A DNA stretch of 64,000 nt from Mesorhizobium sp. (lineage in GTDB: Bacteria > Pseudomonadota > Alphaproteobacteria > Rhizobiales > Rhizobiaceae): contig SAQL01000017.1 in NCBI GenBank assembly GCA_004020645.1, forward strand, positions 89,481 to 153,480, in the 5' to 3' direction. Below, one piece after another: positions 25,989 through 34,522 of this stretch. The translations under genes and the position numbers were made by a program. Numbering within the stretch: position 1 is the stretch's first letter; every line of letters begins with the position of its first letter. The notes beneath the pieces were generated by a model that saw only the letters and a program-made list of their open reading frames with translations, made no database searches and was not told the DNA's origin.

Positions 25989-26458
25989 GCGGCGATCTCC
26001 GGAATCCCCTCAAGGGCGAGCGACGCGTTGTAGAACCTCTGCTCGCCGGTGACTTCGCGGCCGAGCCAATCTGGCATCATTTCGTCCTGCACGTTCTCTG
26101 GCGTCTCAAGCTCGGCGACCACCAGACCGCTAAGCGTCCCGCCAAAGACATCGATTTCATAGAGATGGCCGCGATGCCTAACATGGTGGCGTGTCTTCTC
26201 GATGACACGTCCGATGGCGAAGGCCAGCATCTCTTCCGCCTCCGCCAGAGGGATCGGATACTCGAATTCGTCACGTTCGCTGGCCTTGCTGCCGAATTTG
26301 AGCGTCAGCTTTGCCGAGGCGCCGTCGCTGATGCGCACGCGGACCGAGCGGTCGGGTGCGGCGGCGAGATAGAACTGGCGAATGCGGATGTCCGCCTCGA
26401 CCAGATCCCGCCACTGCGCGCCGGAGACCAGGAACTTGCGCTCGATTTCCTTGACCAT
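25985..26458 (-). CDS. CYTH domain triphosphatase-like protein
   Basis: A 157-residue protein starting MVKEIERKFLV, the CYTH hallmark ExExK. Acidic and basic strands of the tunnel fold follow: RIRQFYL, SVRVRISDG, KLTLKFGS, YEIDVFGG and VVAELETPEN. Stand-alone bacterial CYTH enzymes hydrolyse inorganic triphosphate or similar compounds with divalent metal. The role with the CHAD protein in polyphosphate metabolism is inference from co-occurrence. Confidence 0.9.
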   Translation of the reverse strand: MVKEIERKFLVSGAQWRDLVEADIRIRQFYLAAAPDRSVRVRISDGASAKLTLKFGSKASERDEFEYPIPLAEAEEMLAFAIGRVIEKTRHHVRHRGHLYEIDVFGGTLSGLVVAELETPENVQDEMMPDWLGREVTGEQRFYNASLALEGIPEIAA

Positions 26459-26512
26459 GGCTTCGCACTAAAGCGCGTGCGGCTGGAGATGGCAAGATGG
26501 AGATGGGCGAGG

Positions 26513-26541
26513 TTGACATTAATCATTCGATTGATTAAATA
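26513..26541 (+). promoter_or_regulatory. Promoter with embedded 20-base palindromic operator for the CecR-like regulator
   Basis: TTGACA (26513-26518) and TAAATA (26536-26541) are 17 bases apart. The spacer is filled by a palindrome at 26519-26538 (TTAATCA-T-TCGA-T-TGATTAA, mismatched only at the two T positions). The ATG of the TetR-type gene follows at 26548. This is the expected arrangement for autorepression. Confidence 0.75.
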
Positions 26542-26547
26542 TTTGGC

Positions 26548-27246
26548 ATGAGCAAGCCGACAAACGCCAAAATTCCGCGTCGCGAGGCATCTCCCGCCGA
26601 CATGACGCGCGCGGCACTTGTCCGCGCGGCGCTGACGCTGTTCGGACGGCAGGGTTTCGACGGCACCTCGACGCGCGAGATCGCGGCTGAGGCCAAGGCC
26701 AATATCGGCTCGATCGCCTATCATTTCGGCGGCAAGGAAGGACTTCGCGCGGCAGCGGCCGATTATATCGTCCACACCATCCAGGCCATTGCCGGCCAGG
26801 CGATCGGCGATCTGCAGGCGCCAAGCGATTCAGAAGCGGGCGACCCCGAAGCGGCGCGGGCACAACTCTTCACCGCATTGGAGCGGATGGTGGCCTTCAT
26901 CGTGGCTAGGCCGGAGGCCGGTGAAATCGTGCAGTTCGTCCTGCGTGAACTTTCGCATCCTACCGCGGCACTCGACCGCATCTATGACGGCGTGTTCGAG
27001 CCGACGCATCGCCGGCTCTGCCTGATCTGGGAGCAGGCAACTGGCGAGCCGGCCGAAAGCGAGGCTACCCGACTCACCGTGTTCACGCTGATCGGCCAGG
27101 TCGTCTATTTCCGCATCGGCCGCGAAGCGGTGATGCGCCGCATGGGCTGGCGAGGGATCGGCGATGCCGAGGCCACCAAGATTGCGGCGGCGGTGACGGA
27201 TAATCTTGGGGCGATATTGGCCGCCCGGAAGGATCTTAGGTCATGA
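26548..27246 (+). CDS. TetR-family regulator, CecR-like
   Basis: A 232-residue regulator. The DNA-binding domain is at about residues 20-65, with TSTREIAAEAKANIGSIAYH and FGGKEGL; the C-terminal part fits the DUF1956 ligand domain of CecR (YbiH), including the ending REAVMRRMGWRGIG. In E. coli CecR represses the ybhGFSR export operon next to it. Here the same kind of operon follows with ATGA overlap. Autorepression through the palindrome in its promoter is likely. Confidence 0.88.
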   Translation: MSKPTNAKIPRREASPADMTRAALVRAALTLFGRQGFDGTSTREIAAEAKANIGSIAYHFGGKEGLRAAAADYIVHTIQAIAGQAIGDLQAPSDSEAGDPEAARAQLFTALERMVAFIVARPEAGEIVQFVLRELSHPTAALDRIYDGVFEPTHRRLCLIWEQATGEPAESEATRLTVFTLIGQVVYFRIGREAVMRRMGWRGIGDAEATKIAAAVTDNLGAILAARKDLRS

Positions 27247-28196
27247 GTTTCCTCTGCTCTTTGCCGCTCGCCGCCCTGCTTTTCAGTGCCTGCGCACCGG
27301 CGCCGCCGCTCGCCGTCGGCTATGTCGAAGGCGACTATGTGCTGCTCGCGCCGATCGAGGTGGCGCAGGTAGAGACGATTTCGGTCAAGCGCGGCGATCG
27401 CGTCGCGCCGGGTACGCCTGTGGTGACGCTGGAAAGCGCCGACGCGAAAATAGCCGTCGCACAGGCCGAGGCGGCCCTTGCCCAGGCCCAGGCGCAACTT
27501 GCCGACCTGCAGGTCGGCAAACGGCCGGAAGAGATTGAGGTGCTCAAGGCGCAGGTCGACATGGCCAAGGCGCAGGCCGCCGACGCCAAACGCAGATACA
27601 CCCGCGCCAGTGATCTGTTCAAACGCGGCACCGGCACCCAGGCCGATTTTGACACCGCCTCGGCCACGCTGGAGACAGCCAACGCGCAGGTCGGCCAGGC
27701 GGAGGCCAATCTCGCCGTCGGCGGCCTGCCGGCACGGCCCGAAACGATCAAGGCCGCCGAGAATCAAGTCAGCCAAGCGCAATCGACGCTGGAGCAAGCG
27801 CGATGGCGGCTGTCGAAGCGCGTACTGGCGGCGCCGTCGCCCGGCCGCGTCAACGACGTGATCCGCAACCCGGGCGACACCGCCGGCCCGACCGCACCTG
27901 TCATTTCGATGCTGCCGGATGGCGCGGTGAAGCTCAGCGTCTATGTGCCGGAAAACGCGTTCTCGTCGGTGAAAGTGGGCACGCTGCTTAATGTCCATTG
28001 CGACGGCTGCGGGCCGGACGTGAAGGCTCGCGTCAGCTATGTGTCGCCGGATCCGGAGTTCACGCCACCGGTGATCTACTCGCTCGAGACCCGGCAGAAG
28101 CTGGTTTATCTGGTCGAGGCGCGGCCTGAGGGCGATGCCGGCGCGCTGCAGCCGGGGCAGATCGTCGATGTCGATCTGGCGGATATCGGCAAATGA
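27243..28196 (+). CDS. HlyD-type periplasmic adaptor lipoprotein (YbhG-like)
   Basis: A 317-residue membrane fusion protein. The N-terminus has a lipobox (LLFSAC, Cys at about residue 17), so it is anchored as a lipoprotein. GDRVAPGTPVVTLESADA is the biotinyl-lipoyl-like half, residues about 75-200 form the alpha-helical hairpin (alanine/glutamine-rich heptads), then the second lipoyl half and beta barrel. It should bridge the inner-membrane ABC exporter encoded next to an outer-membrane channel, none of which is encoded here. Overlaps both neighbours by ATGA. Confidence 0.9.
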   Translation: MSFLCSLPLAALLFSACAPAPPLAVGYVEGDYVLLAPIEVAQVETISVKRGDRVAPGTPVVTLESADAKIAVAQAEAALAQAQAQLADLQVGKRPEEIEVLKAQVDMAKAQAADAKRRYTRASDLFKRGTGTQADFDTASATLETANAQVGQAEANLAVGGLPARPETIKAAENQVSQAQSTLEQARWRLSKRVLAAPSPGRVNDVIRNPGDTAGPTAPVISMLPDGAVKLSVYVPENAFSSVKVGTLLNVHCDGCGPDVKARVSYVSPDPEFTPPVIYSLETRQKLVYLVEARPEGDAGALQPGQIVDVDLADIGK

Positions 28197-29113
28197 ACGT
28201 CATCGATGTCTATGGCCTGGTCAAGCGTTTTGGTGACAAGACCGTCGTCGACCATGTGACAATGACGGTGGCCGAGGGCGAGATCGTCGGCTTCCTCGGC
28301 CCGAACGGTTCGGGCAAGACGACGACCATCCGCATCATGTGCGGCCTGCTGACGCCGGACGAGGGCGAGGGCACGGTGCTCGGCTTCGACATCCGCACCG
28401 ACAGCCTGAGGATCAAGCGCGAAGTCGGCTACATGACGCAGAAATTCTCGTTCTACGAGGATCTGACCATCGCCGAGAATCTCGAATTCGTGGCGCGGCT
28501 CTATGGGTTGAAGCCGCTCAACGAACATGTGGCTAAGACGCTGGAGGATCTTGGTCTCACCTCGCGCAAGGACCAGTTGGCCGGTACGCTGTCCGGTGGC
28601 TGGAAGCAGCGGCTGGCACTGGCCGCCTGCATCATGCACAAGCCCAGATTGCTGTTGCTCGACGAGCCGACGGCGGGCGTCGATCCGAAAGCCAGGCGTG
28701 AATTCTGGGACGAGATCCATCGGCTGGCCAGCGGCGGGCTGACCGTGCTGGTCTCCACCCATTACATGGACGAGGCCGAGCGCTGCCACCGCATCGGCTA
28801 CATCTCCTACGGCAAGATGCTGGCCACCGGCACGGTCGACGAGGTGGTCAGGAATGCCGGGCTGACGACCTTCGTCGTGCAGGGCCCGCAGCTCGATTGG
28901 GTTGCTGCCGCACTCAGCAGCCGGTCCGGCGTCGACCAGGTGGCGCCGTTCGGCGCGACGCTGCATGTCGTCGGTTCCGACAAGAAGGCGCTTCAGGCAG
29001 CACTCGCCGATGTCGAGAAAGAGTACAAGGGCGTGACGGTTTCGCCGGGCGAGACTAGCCTGGAGGATGTGTTCATCCAGTTCATGTCCGGCTCGAAGGA
29101 CAATATGGGATGA
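28193..29113 (+). CDS. ABC-2 exporter ATP-binding protein (YbhF-like, single domain)
   Basis: A 306-residue ATPase with Walker A GPNGSGKTT, signature LSGGWKQRLALAACI, Walker B LLLLDEPTAGVDP and H-loop STHYMDEAERC. E. coli YbhF is a tandem of two ATPase domains; this one has only one, so a homodimer is expected. The C-terminal third is the accessory domain seen in export ATPases. Overlaps the adaptor and permease genes by four bases on each side. Confidence 0.92.
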   Translation: MNVIDVYGLVKRFGDKTVVDHVTMTVAEGEIVGFLGPNGSGKTTTIRIMCGLLTPDEGEGTVLGFDIRTDSLRIKREVGYMTQKFSFYEDLTIAENLEFVARLYGLKPLNEHVAKTLEDLGLTSRKDQLAGTLSGGWKQRLALAACIMHKPRLLLLDEPTAGVDPKARREFWDEIHRLASGGLTVLVSTHYMDEAERCHRIGYISYGKMLATGTVDEVVRNAGLTTFVVQGPQLDWVAAALSSRSGVDQVAPFGATLHVVGSDKKALQAALADVEKEYKGVTVSPGETSLEDVFIQFMSGSKDNMG

Positions 29114-30258
29114 AAAACCGGATAAACAGCTTCTTTTCCTTCGCCAGGCTCGGCGCGCTGCTGATCAAGGAGTTCATCCAGATGCGGCGCGACCGCATCA
29201 CCTTCGCCATGATGCTGGGCGTGCCGCTGATGCAGCTGGTGCTGTTCGGCTATGCCATCAACAACGATCCGAAAAGCCTGCCGGCAGCCCTGGTGGCGAT
29301 GAGCAGCGATCCATACACGCGGGCCATGGTTTCGGCGCTGCAGACCACCGGCTATTACAGGTTCGACCATGTCGCGCAAAGTGCCGCCGAGGCGGAATTC
29401 CTGATGGCGCGTGGCGACGTCGCCTTCGCCGTCACCATCCCCGCCGACTTTGCGCGGCGGGTCGAGCGCGGCGACCAGCCGCAGATCCTGATCGAGGCTG
29501 ACGCGACAGACCCAGCCGTCGCCAGCGGCGCCATCTCGACGCTCGGCACCGTCGCCAACCAGGCGCTGCTCCGGGCACGCGGCATGCAGGAGACGGCCGC
29601 CGAGGCTGCCCGGGGCCAGCTCGAAGTGGTGGTGCACCGGCGCTACAATCCGGAAGGTATCTCGCAATACAATATCGTGCCCGGCCTGCTCGGCGTCATC
29701 CTGCAGATGACGATGGTGATGATGACCTCGATCGCGCTAACGCGCGAGACCGAACGCGGCACGATGGAAAACCTTCTCGCGATGCCGTCCAGCCCGCTCG
29801 AAATCATGCTGGGCAAGGTGCTGCCCTACCTGGCGGTCGGCGCCGTGCAAGTGGTGGTGGTGCTGGCGGCGGCGAAGCTCCTGTTTGCCATTCCATTCAC
29901 CGGGTCTATGCCGCTGCTGCTGACGGCAGTCCTGATCTTCGTGCTGGCGCTGGTGCTGCTCGGCTACACCATTTCGACGATGGCGCGCACGCAGATGCAG
30001 GCGCTGCAGCTCACCTTTTTCTTCTTCCTGCCGTCGATCATGCTGTCCGGTTTTATGTTCCCCTATCGCGGCATGCCAGGCTGGGCCCAGGCTTTCGGCG
30101 AAATCCTGCCGTTGACGCATTTCCTGCGCATCATCCGCGCGGTGATGCTGAAGGGCGCCGAACTGCCGGCGGTCGCGACGGAAATCGGCTGGCTCGTCGT
30201 GTTCGTACTGCTGTTTGCCGGCGTCGCGCTGGTGCGGTTCCGCCGAACGCTGGACTAG
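29110..30258 (+). CDS. ABC-2 type permease (YbhS/YbhR-like)
   Basis: A 382-residue permease with one N-terminal helix, a large periplasmic domain (about residues 45-175) and five C-terminal helices; NIVPGLLGVILQMTMVMMTS and FFLPSIMLSGFMFPYRGMP are typical. The E. coli operon has two permeases, YbhS and YbhR; only one is present here, so it should act as a homodimer. Last gene of the cecR-like operon. A drug or lipid substrate is likely but unproven. Confidence 0.92.
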   Translation: MKNRINSFFSFARLGALLIKEFIQMRRDRITFAMMLGVPLMQLVLFGYAINNDPKSLPAALVAMSSDPYTRAMVSALQTTGYYRFDHVAQSAAEAEFLMARGDVAFAVTIPADFARRVERGDQPQILIEADATDPAVASGAISTLGTVANQALLRARGMQETAAEAARGQLEVVVHRRYNPEGISQYNIVPGLLGVILQMTMVMMTSIALTRETERGTMENLLAMPSSPLEIMLGKVLPYLAVGAVQVVVVLAAAKLLFAIPFTGSMPLLLTAVLIFVLALVLLGYTISTMARTQMQALQLTFFFFLPSIMLSGFMFPYRGMPGWAQAFGEILPLTHFLRIIRAVMLKGAELPAVATEIGWLVVFVLLFAGVALVRFRRTLD

Positions 30259-30344
30259 CTTACGCAAATGGCCGAGATGGTGGGGTGCAGAGGTCTAACG
30301 CGAACGCGCGACGCCGCTGGATGCATCATCGTTCGGATCGAGTT

Positions 30345-30998
30345 TCATGCGGGCTTGGCCTGAGCCGGGACCGGCGGCAATTCAGGCGCCTCCAGTCCTT
30401 GGAAAGGATCGCGCCAGGCGTCGATTTCTTCAAACTGACGATACCAGCGGCTGACAGAAGGATAATCAGCGAGCGGCAATCTGGCGACATTGTTGAAGGG
30501 CAGAAACGTCGCCATTCGAAAGTCGGCATAGGAAACCGAATTTTCAACCAGCCATTCTCGCTCGGAAAGCTCGGCCTCAAGTGTTGCAGCGGCCGTGCGG
30601 AAGTCTCTCAACCCCTCCTCAACCCGGTCCTGATCGATCGGGCCGAGCCCATACCGCTGTTTGGTCCCGCGTTCGAAATGCACGACGTCGCAAGCTCTTG
30701 CGAAGTTCTCTTTCCCCCAACTGAGCCATCGGATCATCTCGGGTTCGTCGTCACCGGTGCGCCAGAGATCCGAATGCGCGTCGCGTGACAGCCGGCAGGC
30801 TATGGCGTCGGCCTCCCAGAGGCTTTTTCCCGAGCCTACAAATATGGGCAATGAAAGATTGGGATTTAGCGGGCGAAATCGCTCAGCCTGCCCTGGAGCG
30901 AAGGGGGAGGCGAATTCAAACTCGACCTTTGCGTCGAGATAGCGTGCCACCGCGACCGCGAGGCGAGGATTGGGATTGCGGCTGAAGAACAGTTTCAT
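30345..30998 (-). CDS. Glutathione S-transferase family protein
   Basis: A 217-residue GST-like protein. The N-terminal thioredoxin-fold half begins MKLFFSRNPNPRLAVAVARY with a serine at the usual catalytic position, followed by LNPNLSLPIF (cis-proline) and WEADAIACRLS, the glutathione-binding loop. The C-terminal helical half contains VSYADFRMATFLPF. Cytosolic; the substrate is unknown. It converges on the export operon and is followed, on the same strand upstream, by a dehydratase gene. Confidence 0.85.
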   Translation of the reverse strand: MKLFFSRNPNPRLAVAVARYLDAKVEFEFASPFAPGQAERFRPLNPNLSLPIFVGSGKSLWEADAIACRLSRDAHSDLWRTGDDEPEMIRWLSWGKENFARACDVVHFERGTKQRYGLGPIDQDRVEEGLRDFRTAAATLEAELSEREWLVENSVSYADFRMATFLPFNNVARLPLADYPSVSRWYRQFEEIDAWRDPFQGLEAPELPPVPAQAKPA

Positions 30999-31039
30999 TC
31001 CGTGTCAGCCTTTTTGAATGGTGCTGGTTCGGTCGCCAC

Positions 31040-32017
31040 CTAAGCCGCCGCCATGATCTCCGCATAGGTGGCGAAATCGACATTGCCGCCGGAGAGCACC
31101 ACGGCAATGCATTTGCCTGATAGCTCGATCTCGCCCGACGACAGTGCGGCCAGCCCGACGCAGCCGCCGGGCTCGACCACCAACTTGAGATGAGCCATGG
31201 CGTCGCGCATCGCCTGCGCCACCGCTCTGTCGGAAACGGCAATGCCGCCGGCGAGATTCCTGCGGTTGATCTCGAAGGTGATCGCGCCCGGTTCAGTGGT
31301 GAGGAGCGCATCGCAGATCGAATTGTGTCCGGGTTCGATCGAAACCCGGGCACCTCTAGCCAGTGAACGACAGGTGTCGTCGAAATGCTCGGGCTCCACG
31401 GCCCAGACGGCCGTGGCAGGGGAAGCGTCCTTGACGGCGATGGAAATACCGCTGCTCAAGCCGCCGCCGCCGCAGGGGATGACGACCGCGTCGAGGCTCA
31501 CGCCGAGCGCTTGCGCCTGCGCCATCAGTTCGAGGCCGATCGTGCCCTGGCCGGCGATGATGGCCGGATCGTCGAAAGGTGGGACCAGGACCATGCCCCG
31601 TTCGATGTACGGGCGAACCACCGTCATGCGGTCGTCGCGGAAACGGTCGAACGGCACCACTTCCGCGCCCATTTTCCTGACATTGCCGACCTTCATCGCC
31701 GGCGCATCCGTCGGCATGGCGATGACCGCCTTGACGCCGAACATCGCCGCCGAGGCGGCGACGCCTTGCGCGTGATTGCCCGACGAGAAGGCGACGACAC
31801 CACGGCTGCGCTCCTCATCGCTCAGCGACGACAGCTTGTTGTAGGCGCCGCGGAACTTGAACGAGCCGGTACGCTGCAGCGTCTCCGGCTTGAACAGGAT
31901 CCTGGCGCCGAAGCGTTTGTTCAGCTCAGGCGATTCGATCAGCGGCGTTTCGACGATCAGGCCGGACAATCGCGCTGCTGCGGCGCGGATATCGGCGATG
32001 CCGGGAGGGGCGGTCAT
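31040..32017 (-). CDS. Threonine/serine dehydratase-like PLP enzyme
   Basis: A 325-residue fold-type II PLP enzyme. The PLP lysine is in TGSFKFRGAYNK (Lys54), the substrate loop SSGNHAQGVA follows, and CGGGGLSSG binds the phosphate. The size fits catabolic threonine/serine dehydratase or threo-3-hydroxyaspartate ammonia-lyase; there is no ACT regulatory domain, so it is not the biosynthetic IlvA. It removes ammonia from a hydroxy amino acid; the exact substrate is open. Confidence 0.9.
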   Translation of the reverse strand: MTAPPGIADIRAAAARLSGLIVETPLIESPELNKRFGARILFKPETLQRTGSFKFRGAYNKLSSLSDEERSRGVVAFSSGNHAQGVAASAAMFGVKAVIAMPTDAPAMKVGNVRKMGAEVVPFDRFRDDRMTVVRPYIERGMVLVPPFDDPAIIAGQGTIGLELMAQAQALGVSLDAVVIPCGGGGLSSGISIAVKDASPATAVWAVEPEHFDDTCRSLARGARVSIEPGHNSICDALLTTEPGAITFEINRRNLAGGIAVSDRAVAQAMRDAMAHLKLVVEPGGCVGLAALSSGEIELSGKCIAVVLSGGNVDFATYAEIMAAA

Positions 32018-32172
32018 GGCGAGGTCCTGCAGAAGTGAGATCGCCTATGGTGCACGGAAAACCAGGTCGCGCACCACTGGAAAAATGTGACCGTTACAAT
32101 TCGTGGATTGCGAGAAGAGCGTAGTGCCTTCATCAGCGCCCCAACGTTTGCGATTGGCCGAAGCCTCCCCAA

Positions 32173-32233
32173 CTTCATCATCCCAGGGTCTCCGCGACGT
32201 CGCTTCGCTCTGCTCCGCCCTGGGATGACGAAG
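32173..32233. repeat. Hairpin repeat, CATCCCAGGG...CCCTGGGATG type
   Basis: Sixteen-base arms (32173-32188 and 32218-32233) with one mismatch and a 29-base loop that itself contains CGCGACGTCGC. A related shorter hairpin is at 54205-54232. It lies between the dehydratase and the next minus-strand gene in a stretch (32018-32260) without any other gene. Confidence 0.7.
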
Positions 32234-32260
32234 GCAGGAGATCTTCGCCCGACCGCCCCC

Positions 32261-32584
32261 TCACCCCAAAAGCACCCTTTTCCGTTTGGCGCCGCCCATC
32301 TTGCGCCAGGTGTTGAAGCGATGGGTGGCGGCGGCGAAGGATATCTTCATCTGCCGAGCAACCGAATAGCGCGACTTGCCCTCGTCGAACATGCGGTAGC
32401 AGCACTCGACGCCCTCCTCGGTCAGCTTGCCGTCGGGGGCTTTGTTGTGCGGATTGGCCGGATCGAATTTTTCGACCTGCTGCTCGACTAGGCCTTTGAG
32501 GCGCTGCAAATCGGCCTCGATACCGGCGATCAGATCGAGAACGGGTTTCGGGTCAAATGCATGCGTGGGCTGTTTTGCCGGCAT
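32261..32584 (-). CDS. Small hypothetical protein with a helix-turn-helix-like C-terminus
   Basis: A 107-residue protein. Residues about 10-45 are helical and acidic; the C-terminal part, EGKSRYSVARQMKISFAAAT followed by HRFNTWRKMGG, looks like a helix-turn-helix with a basic tail. I do not recognise a named family. It may bind DNA, but this is only suggested by the pattern. It stands alone between a repeat and the mbfA promoter, transcribed away from mbfA. Confidence 0.65.
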   Translation of the reverse strand: MPAKQPTHAFDPKPVLDLIAGIEADLQRLKGLVEQQVEKFDPANPHNKAPDGKLTEEGVECCYRMFDEGKSRYSVARQMKISFAAATHRFNTWRKMGGAKRKRVLLG

Positions 32585-32721
32585 CTACGGATTCCTTTCT
32601 CTTGGCTTAGGTTCAGCTATATAGGTGAACATTCGCCAATAATTAAAGGGCAGAGAAGGATTCCCGGAGCCCCATTTTGGACGTTCGGCCGACGGGCGCG
32701 ATTGACCAATGGCGCGCCAAA

Positions 32722-32750
32722 CCCTAGTTTAGAATAATTCTAAACTAGGG
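32722..32750 (+). promoter_or_regulatory. Iron control element (Irr box) of mbfA
   Basis: A perfect 29-base palindrome with core TTTAGAA-TAA-TTCTAAA, extended by CCCTAG/CTAGGG arms, ten bases before the mbfA start codon. It matches the rhizobial ICE motif bound by Irr, the haem-responsive Fur-family repressor. mbfA in Bradyrhizobium and Agrobacterium is known to be Irr-repressed. Confidence 0.88.
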
Positions 32751-32760
32751 TGAATTTCTC

Positions 32761-33744
32761 ATGCTTTCCCGTGTTTTCGGTTTTGGCCGCCGTCCTTTCG
32801 AGTCGCTCTCGGAGCAAGAGATCCTGGCGCTCGCCATCTCTTCCGAGGAAGACGACGGGCGTATCTACCGTGCCTATGCCGACGGGCTGGCGGATAGCTT
32901 TCCGCATTCGGCCAAAGTGTTCGAGGAGATGGCCGAGGAAGAGGACGGCCATCGCGACTCGCTGATCGAGCTTCACCGCGAACGTTTCGGCGAACGCATT
33001 CCGCTGATCCGGCGCGAGCATGTGAAGGGCTATTACGAGCGCAAGCCCGACTGGCTGGTCAGGCCACTCGGCATCGAGCATGTGCGCAGCCAAGCCGAGG
33101 CGATGGAGCGGCAGGCGTACCTGTTCTACGTCGAGGCGGCGAAACGCACCAGCGACGCCTCGACACGAAAGCTGCTCGACGATCTGGCGGTGGCCGAACA
33201 AGGCCACGAGACGCTGGCGCAGCGGCTGGAGCACAAGCATGTGCCGGGCGCGGTGAAGGACGAGGAAGAAGCGGCCGAGCAGCGCCAGTTCATCCTGACC
33301 TATGTGCAGCCGGGCCTGGCCGGGCTGATGGACGGATCAGTGTCGACACTGGCGCCGATCTTCGCCGCCGCGTTTGCCACGCATGACACATTCCAGACCT
33401 TCCTGGTCGGGCTTGCCGCCTCTATCGGCGCCGGCATCTCGATGGGCTTCACCGAGGTCGCCTCCGACGACGGCAAGCTGTCGGGCCGCGGCTCGCCGGT
33501 CAAACGCGGCATCACCACGGGCGTCATGACCGCGCTGGGCGGTCTCGGTCACGCCTTGCCCTACCTCATTCCGTATTTTTGGACCGCGACAATTCTCGCG
33601 GTCGTGGTGGTGTTCTTCGAACTGTGGGCGATCGCCTTTGTGCAGAACCGTTATATGCAGACGCCGTTCTGGCGCGCCGCCTTCCAGGTGGTGCTGGGCG
33701 GCGGATTGGTGTTCGCGGCGGGCGTGCTGATCGGGAATGCTTAG
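32761..33744 (+). CDS. mbfA: Membrane-bound ferritin/iron exporter MbfA
   Basis: A 327-residue fusion of an N-terminal ferritin-like di-iron domain (residues about 15-155, with glutamates and histidine in ISSEEDDGRIY, MAEEEDGHRD and VAEQGHE) and a C-terminal VIT1/CCC1-type membrane domain (about 175-327, with GLMDGSVSTLAPIFAAAFAT and SMGFTEVASDDG). MbfA exports iron and protects against iron and peroxide stress at the inner membrane. The Irr box in its leader fits low expression in iron-poor cells. The start is fixed by AGGGTGA upstream. Confidence 0.95.
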   Translation: MLSRVFGFGRRPFESLSEQEILALAISSEEDDGRIYRAYADGLADSFPHSAKVFEEMAEEEDGHRDSLIELHRERFGERIPLIRREHVKGYYERKPDWLVRPLGIEHVRSQAEAMERQAYLFYVEAAKRTSDASTRKLLDDLAVAEQGHETLAQRLEHKHVPGAVKDEEEAAEQRQFILTYVQPGLAGLMDGSVSTLAPIFAAAFATHDTFQTFLVGLAASIGAGISMGFTEVASDDGKLSGRGSPVKRGITTGVMTALGGLGHALPYLIPYFWTATILAVVVVFFELWAIAFVQNRYMQTPFWRAAFQVVLGGGLVFAAGVLIGNA

Positions 33745-33749
33745 AAGCC

Positions 33750-34094
33750 CTACCCATGCAGCGCCCGGCTGTCCTCAGGCGCCTCTGAACGTTCGGTCAG
33801 GCCATAGTCGCGCACGACATGGGCGATGCGCAGACGATAGCCGGCAAAGATGCCGCCGCGGCCGGCCTTCTGAGCCCGCCTATGTTCCTCCGTGTTGCGC
33901 CAGGCCTTCACCGCCTTCTCGTCGCGCCAGAACGACAGCGACAGGATGCGGTTCGGGTCGGCGAGGCTCTGAAAGCGCTCGATTGACAGAAAACCGTCTA
34001 TGCCGTCGAGCAGCGGGCGCAGGTCGGCGGCGAGGCCGAGATAGGCGTCGCGCTTGCCCGCTGCCGGCTCGACCTCGAAGATGACGGCTATCAT
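33750..34094 (-). CDS. Antibiotic biosynthesis monooxygenase (ABM) domain protein
   Basis: A 114-residue ferredoxin-like-fold protein starting MIAVIFEVEPAAGKRDAYL, with GFLSIERFQS and ILSLSFWRDEKAVKAWRN, the family pattern of small ABM proteins. Members may be cofactor-free oxygenases or haem-related enzymes; the function here is unknown. ATGA overlap with the NIPSNAP-like gene upstream makes them one unit, convergent with mbfA. Confidence 0.8.
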   Translation of the reverse strand: MIAVIFEVEPAAGKRDAYLGLAADLRPLLDGIDGFLSIERFQSLADPNRILSLSFWRDEKAVKAWRNTEEHRRAQKAGRGGIFAGYRLRIAHVVRDYGLTERSEAPEDSRALHG

Positions 34095-34423
34095 AGTTTC
34101 ACCAGAGAGGCGTGCGGCCCGGAAGCGAGTTTCAGAAAAGCCCGGTCCTCTTTAAGGATGAATTTTTCACGCCGCGCGAATTCGTAATTCGCCTTGCCGG
34201 CCGGGTCGGCGGCGAGCCTGGCACGGTAGGCTTCATAAGCGGCCAGGCTGTCGATGTTGTAGGCGGCGTAGGCGGTGGTGGCCGAGCCCTCATGCGGCGC
34301 AAAATAGCCGATCAGATCGGCGCCGCAGCGCGGGATCGCCTGGCCCCAGTTACGGGCATACTCCTCGAATGCCGCGTTGCCAAACGGGTCGATCTCGTAG
34401 CGGATAAAGCAGGTGATGGTCAT
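34091..34423 (-). CDS. NIPSNAP family protein
   Basis: A 110-residue protein of the NIPSNAP type, a dimeric alpha-beta barrel related to ABM proteins: MTITCFIRYEIDPF, YARNWGQAIPRCGADLIGYF and YNIDSLAAYEAYRARL. Function in bacteria is unclear. The start at 34423 has AGGAGA directly upstream; the frame is open further back but without homology. Co-translated with the following ABM gene, so the two related folds may work together. Confidence 0.82.
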   Translation of the reverse strand: MTITCFIRYEIDPFGNAAFEEYARNWGQAIPRCGADLIGYFAPHEGSATTAYAAYNIDSLAAYEAYRARLAADPAGKANYEFARREKFILKEDRAFLKLASGPHASLVKL

Positions 34424-34522
34424 CTTTTGTCTCCTAGACGGGTGGATGCATTCTTGCGCCGACAGTTCGAGCGGTGTCGAAACGTTCTGTGGTTCTAGTG
34501 TGCTAGGCAATTTCCACGCTGG

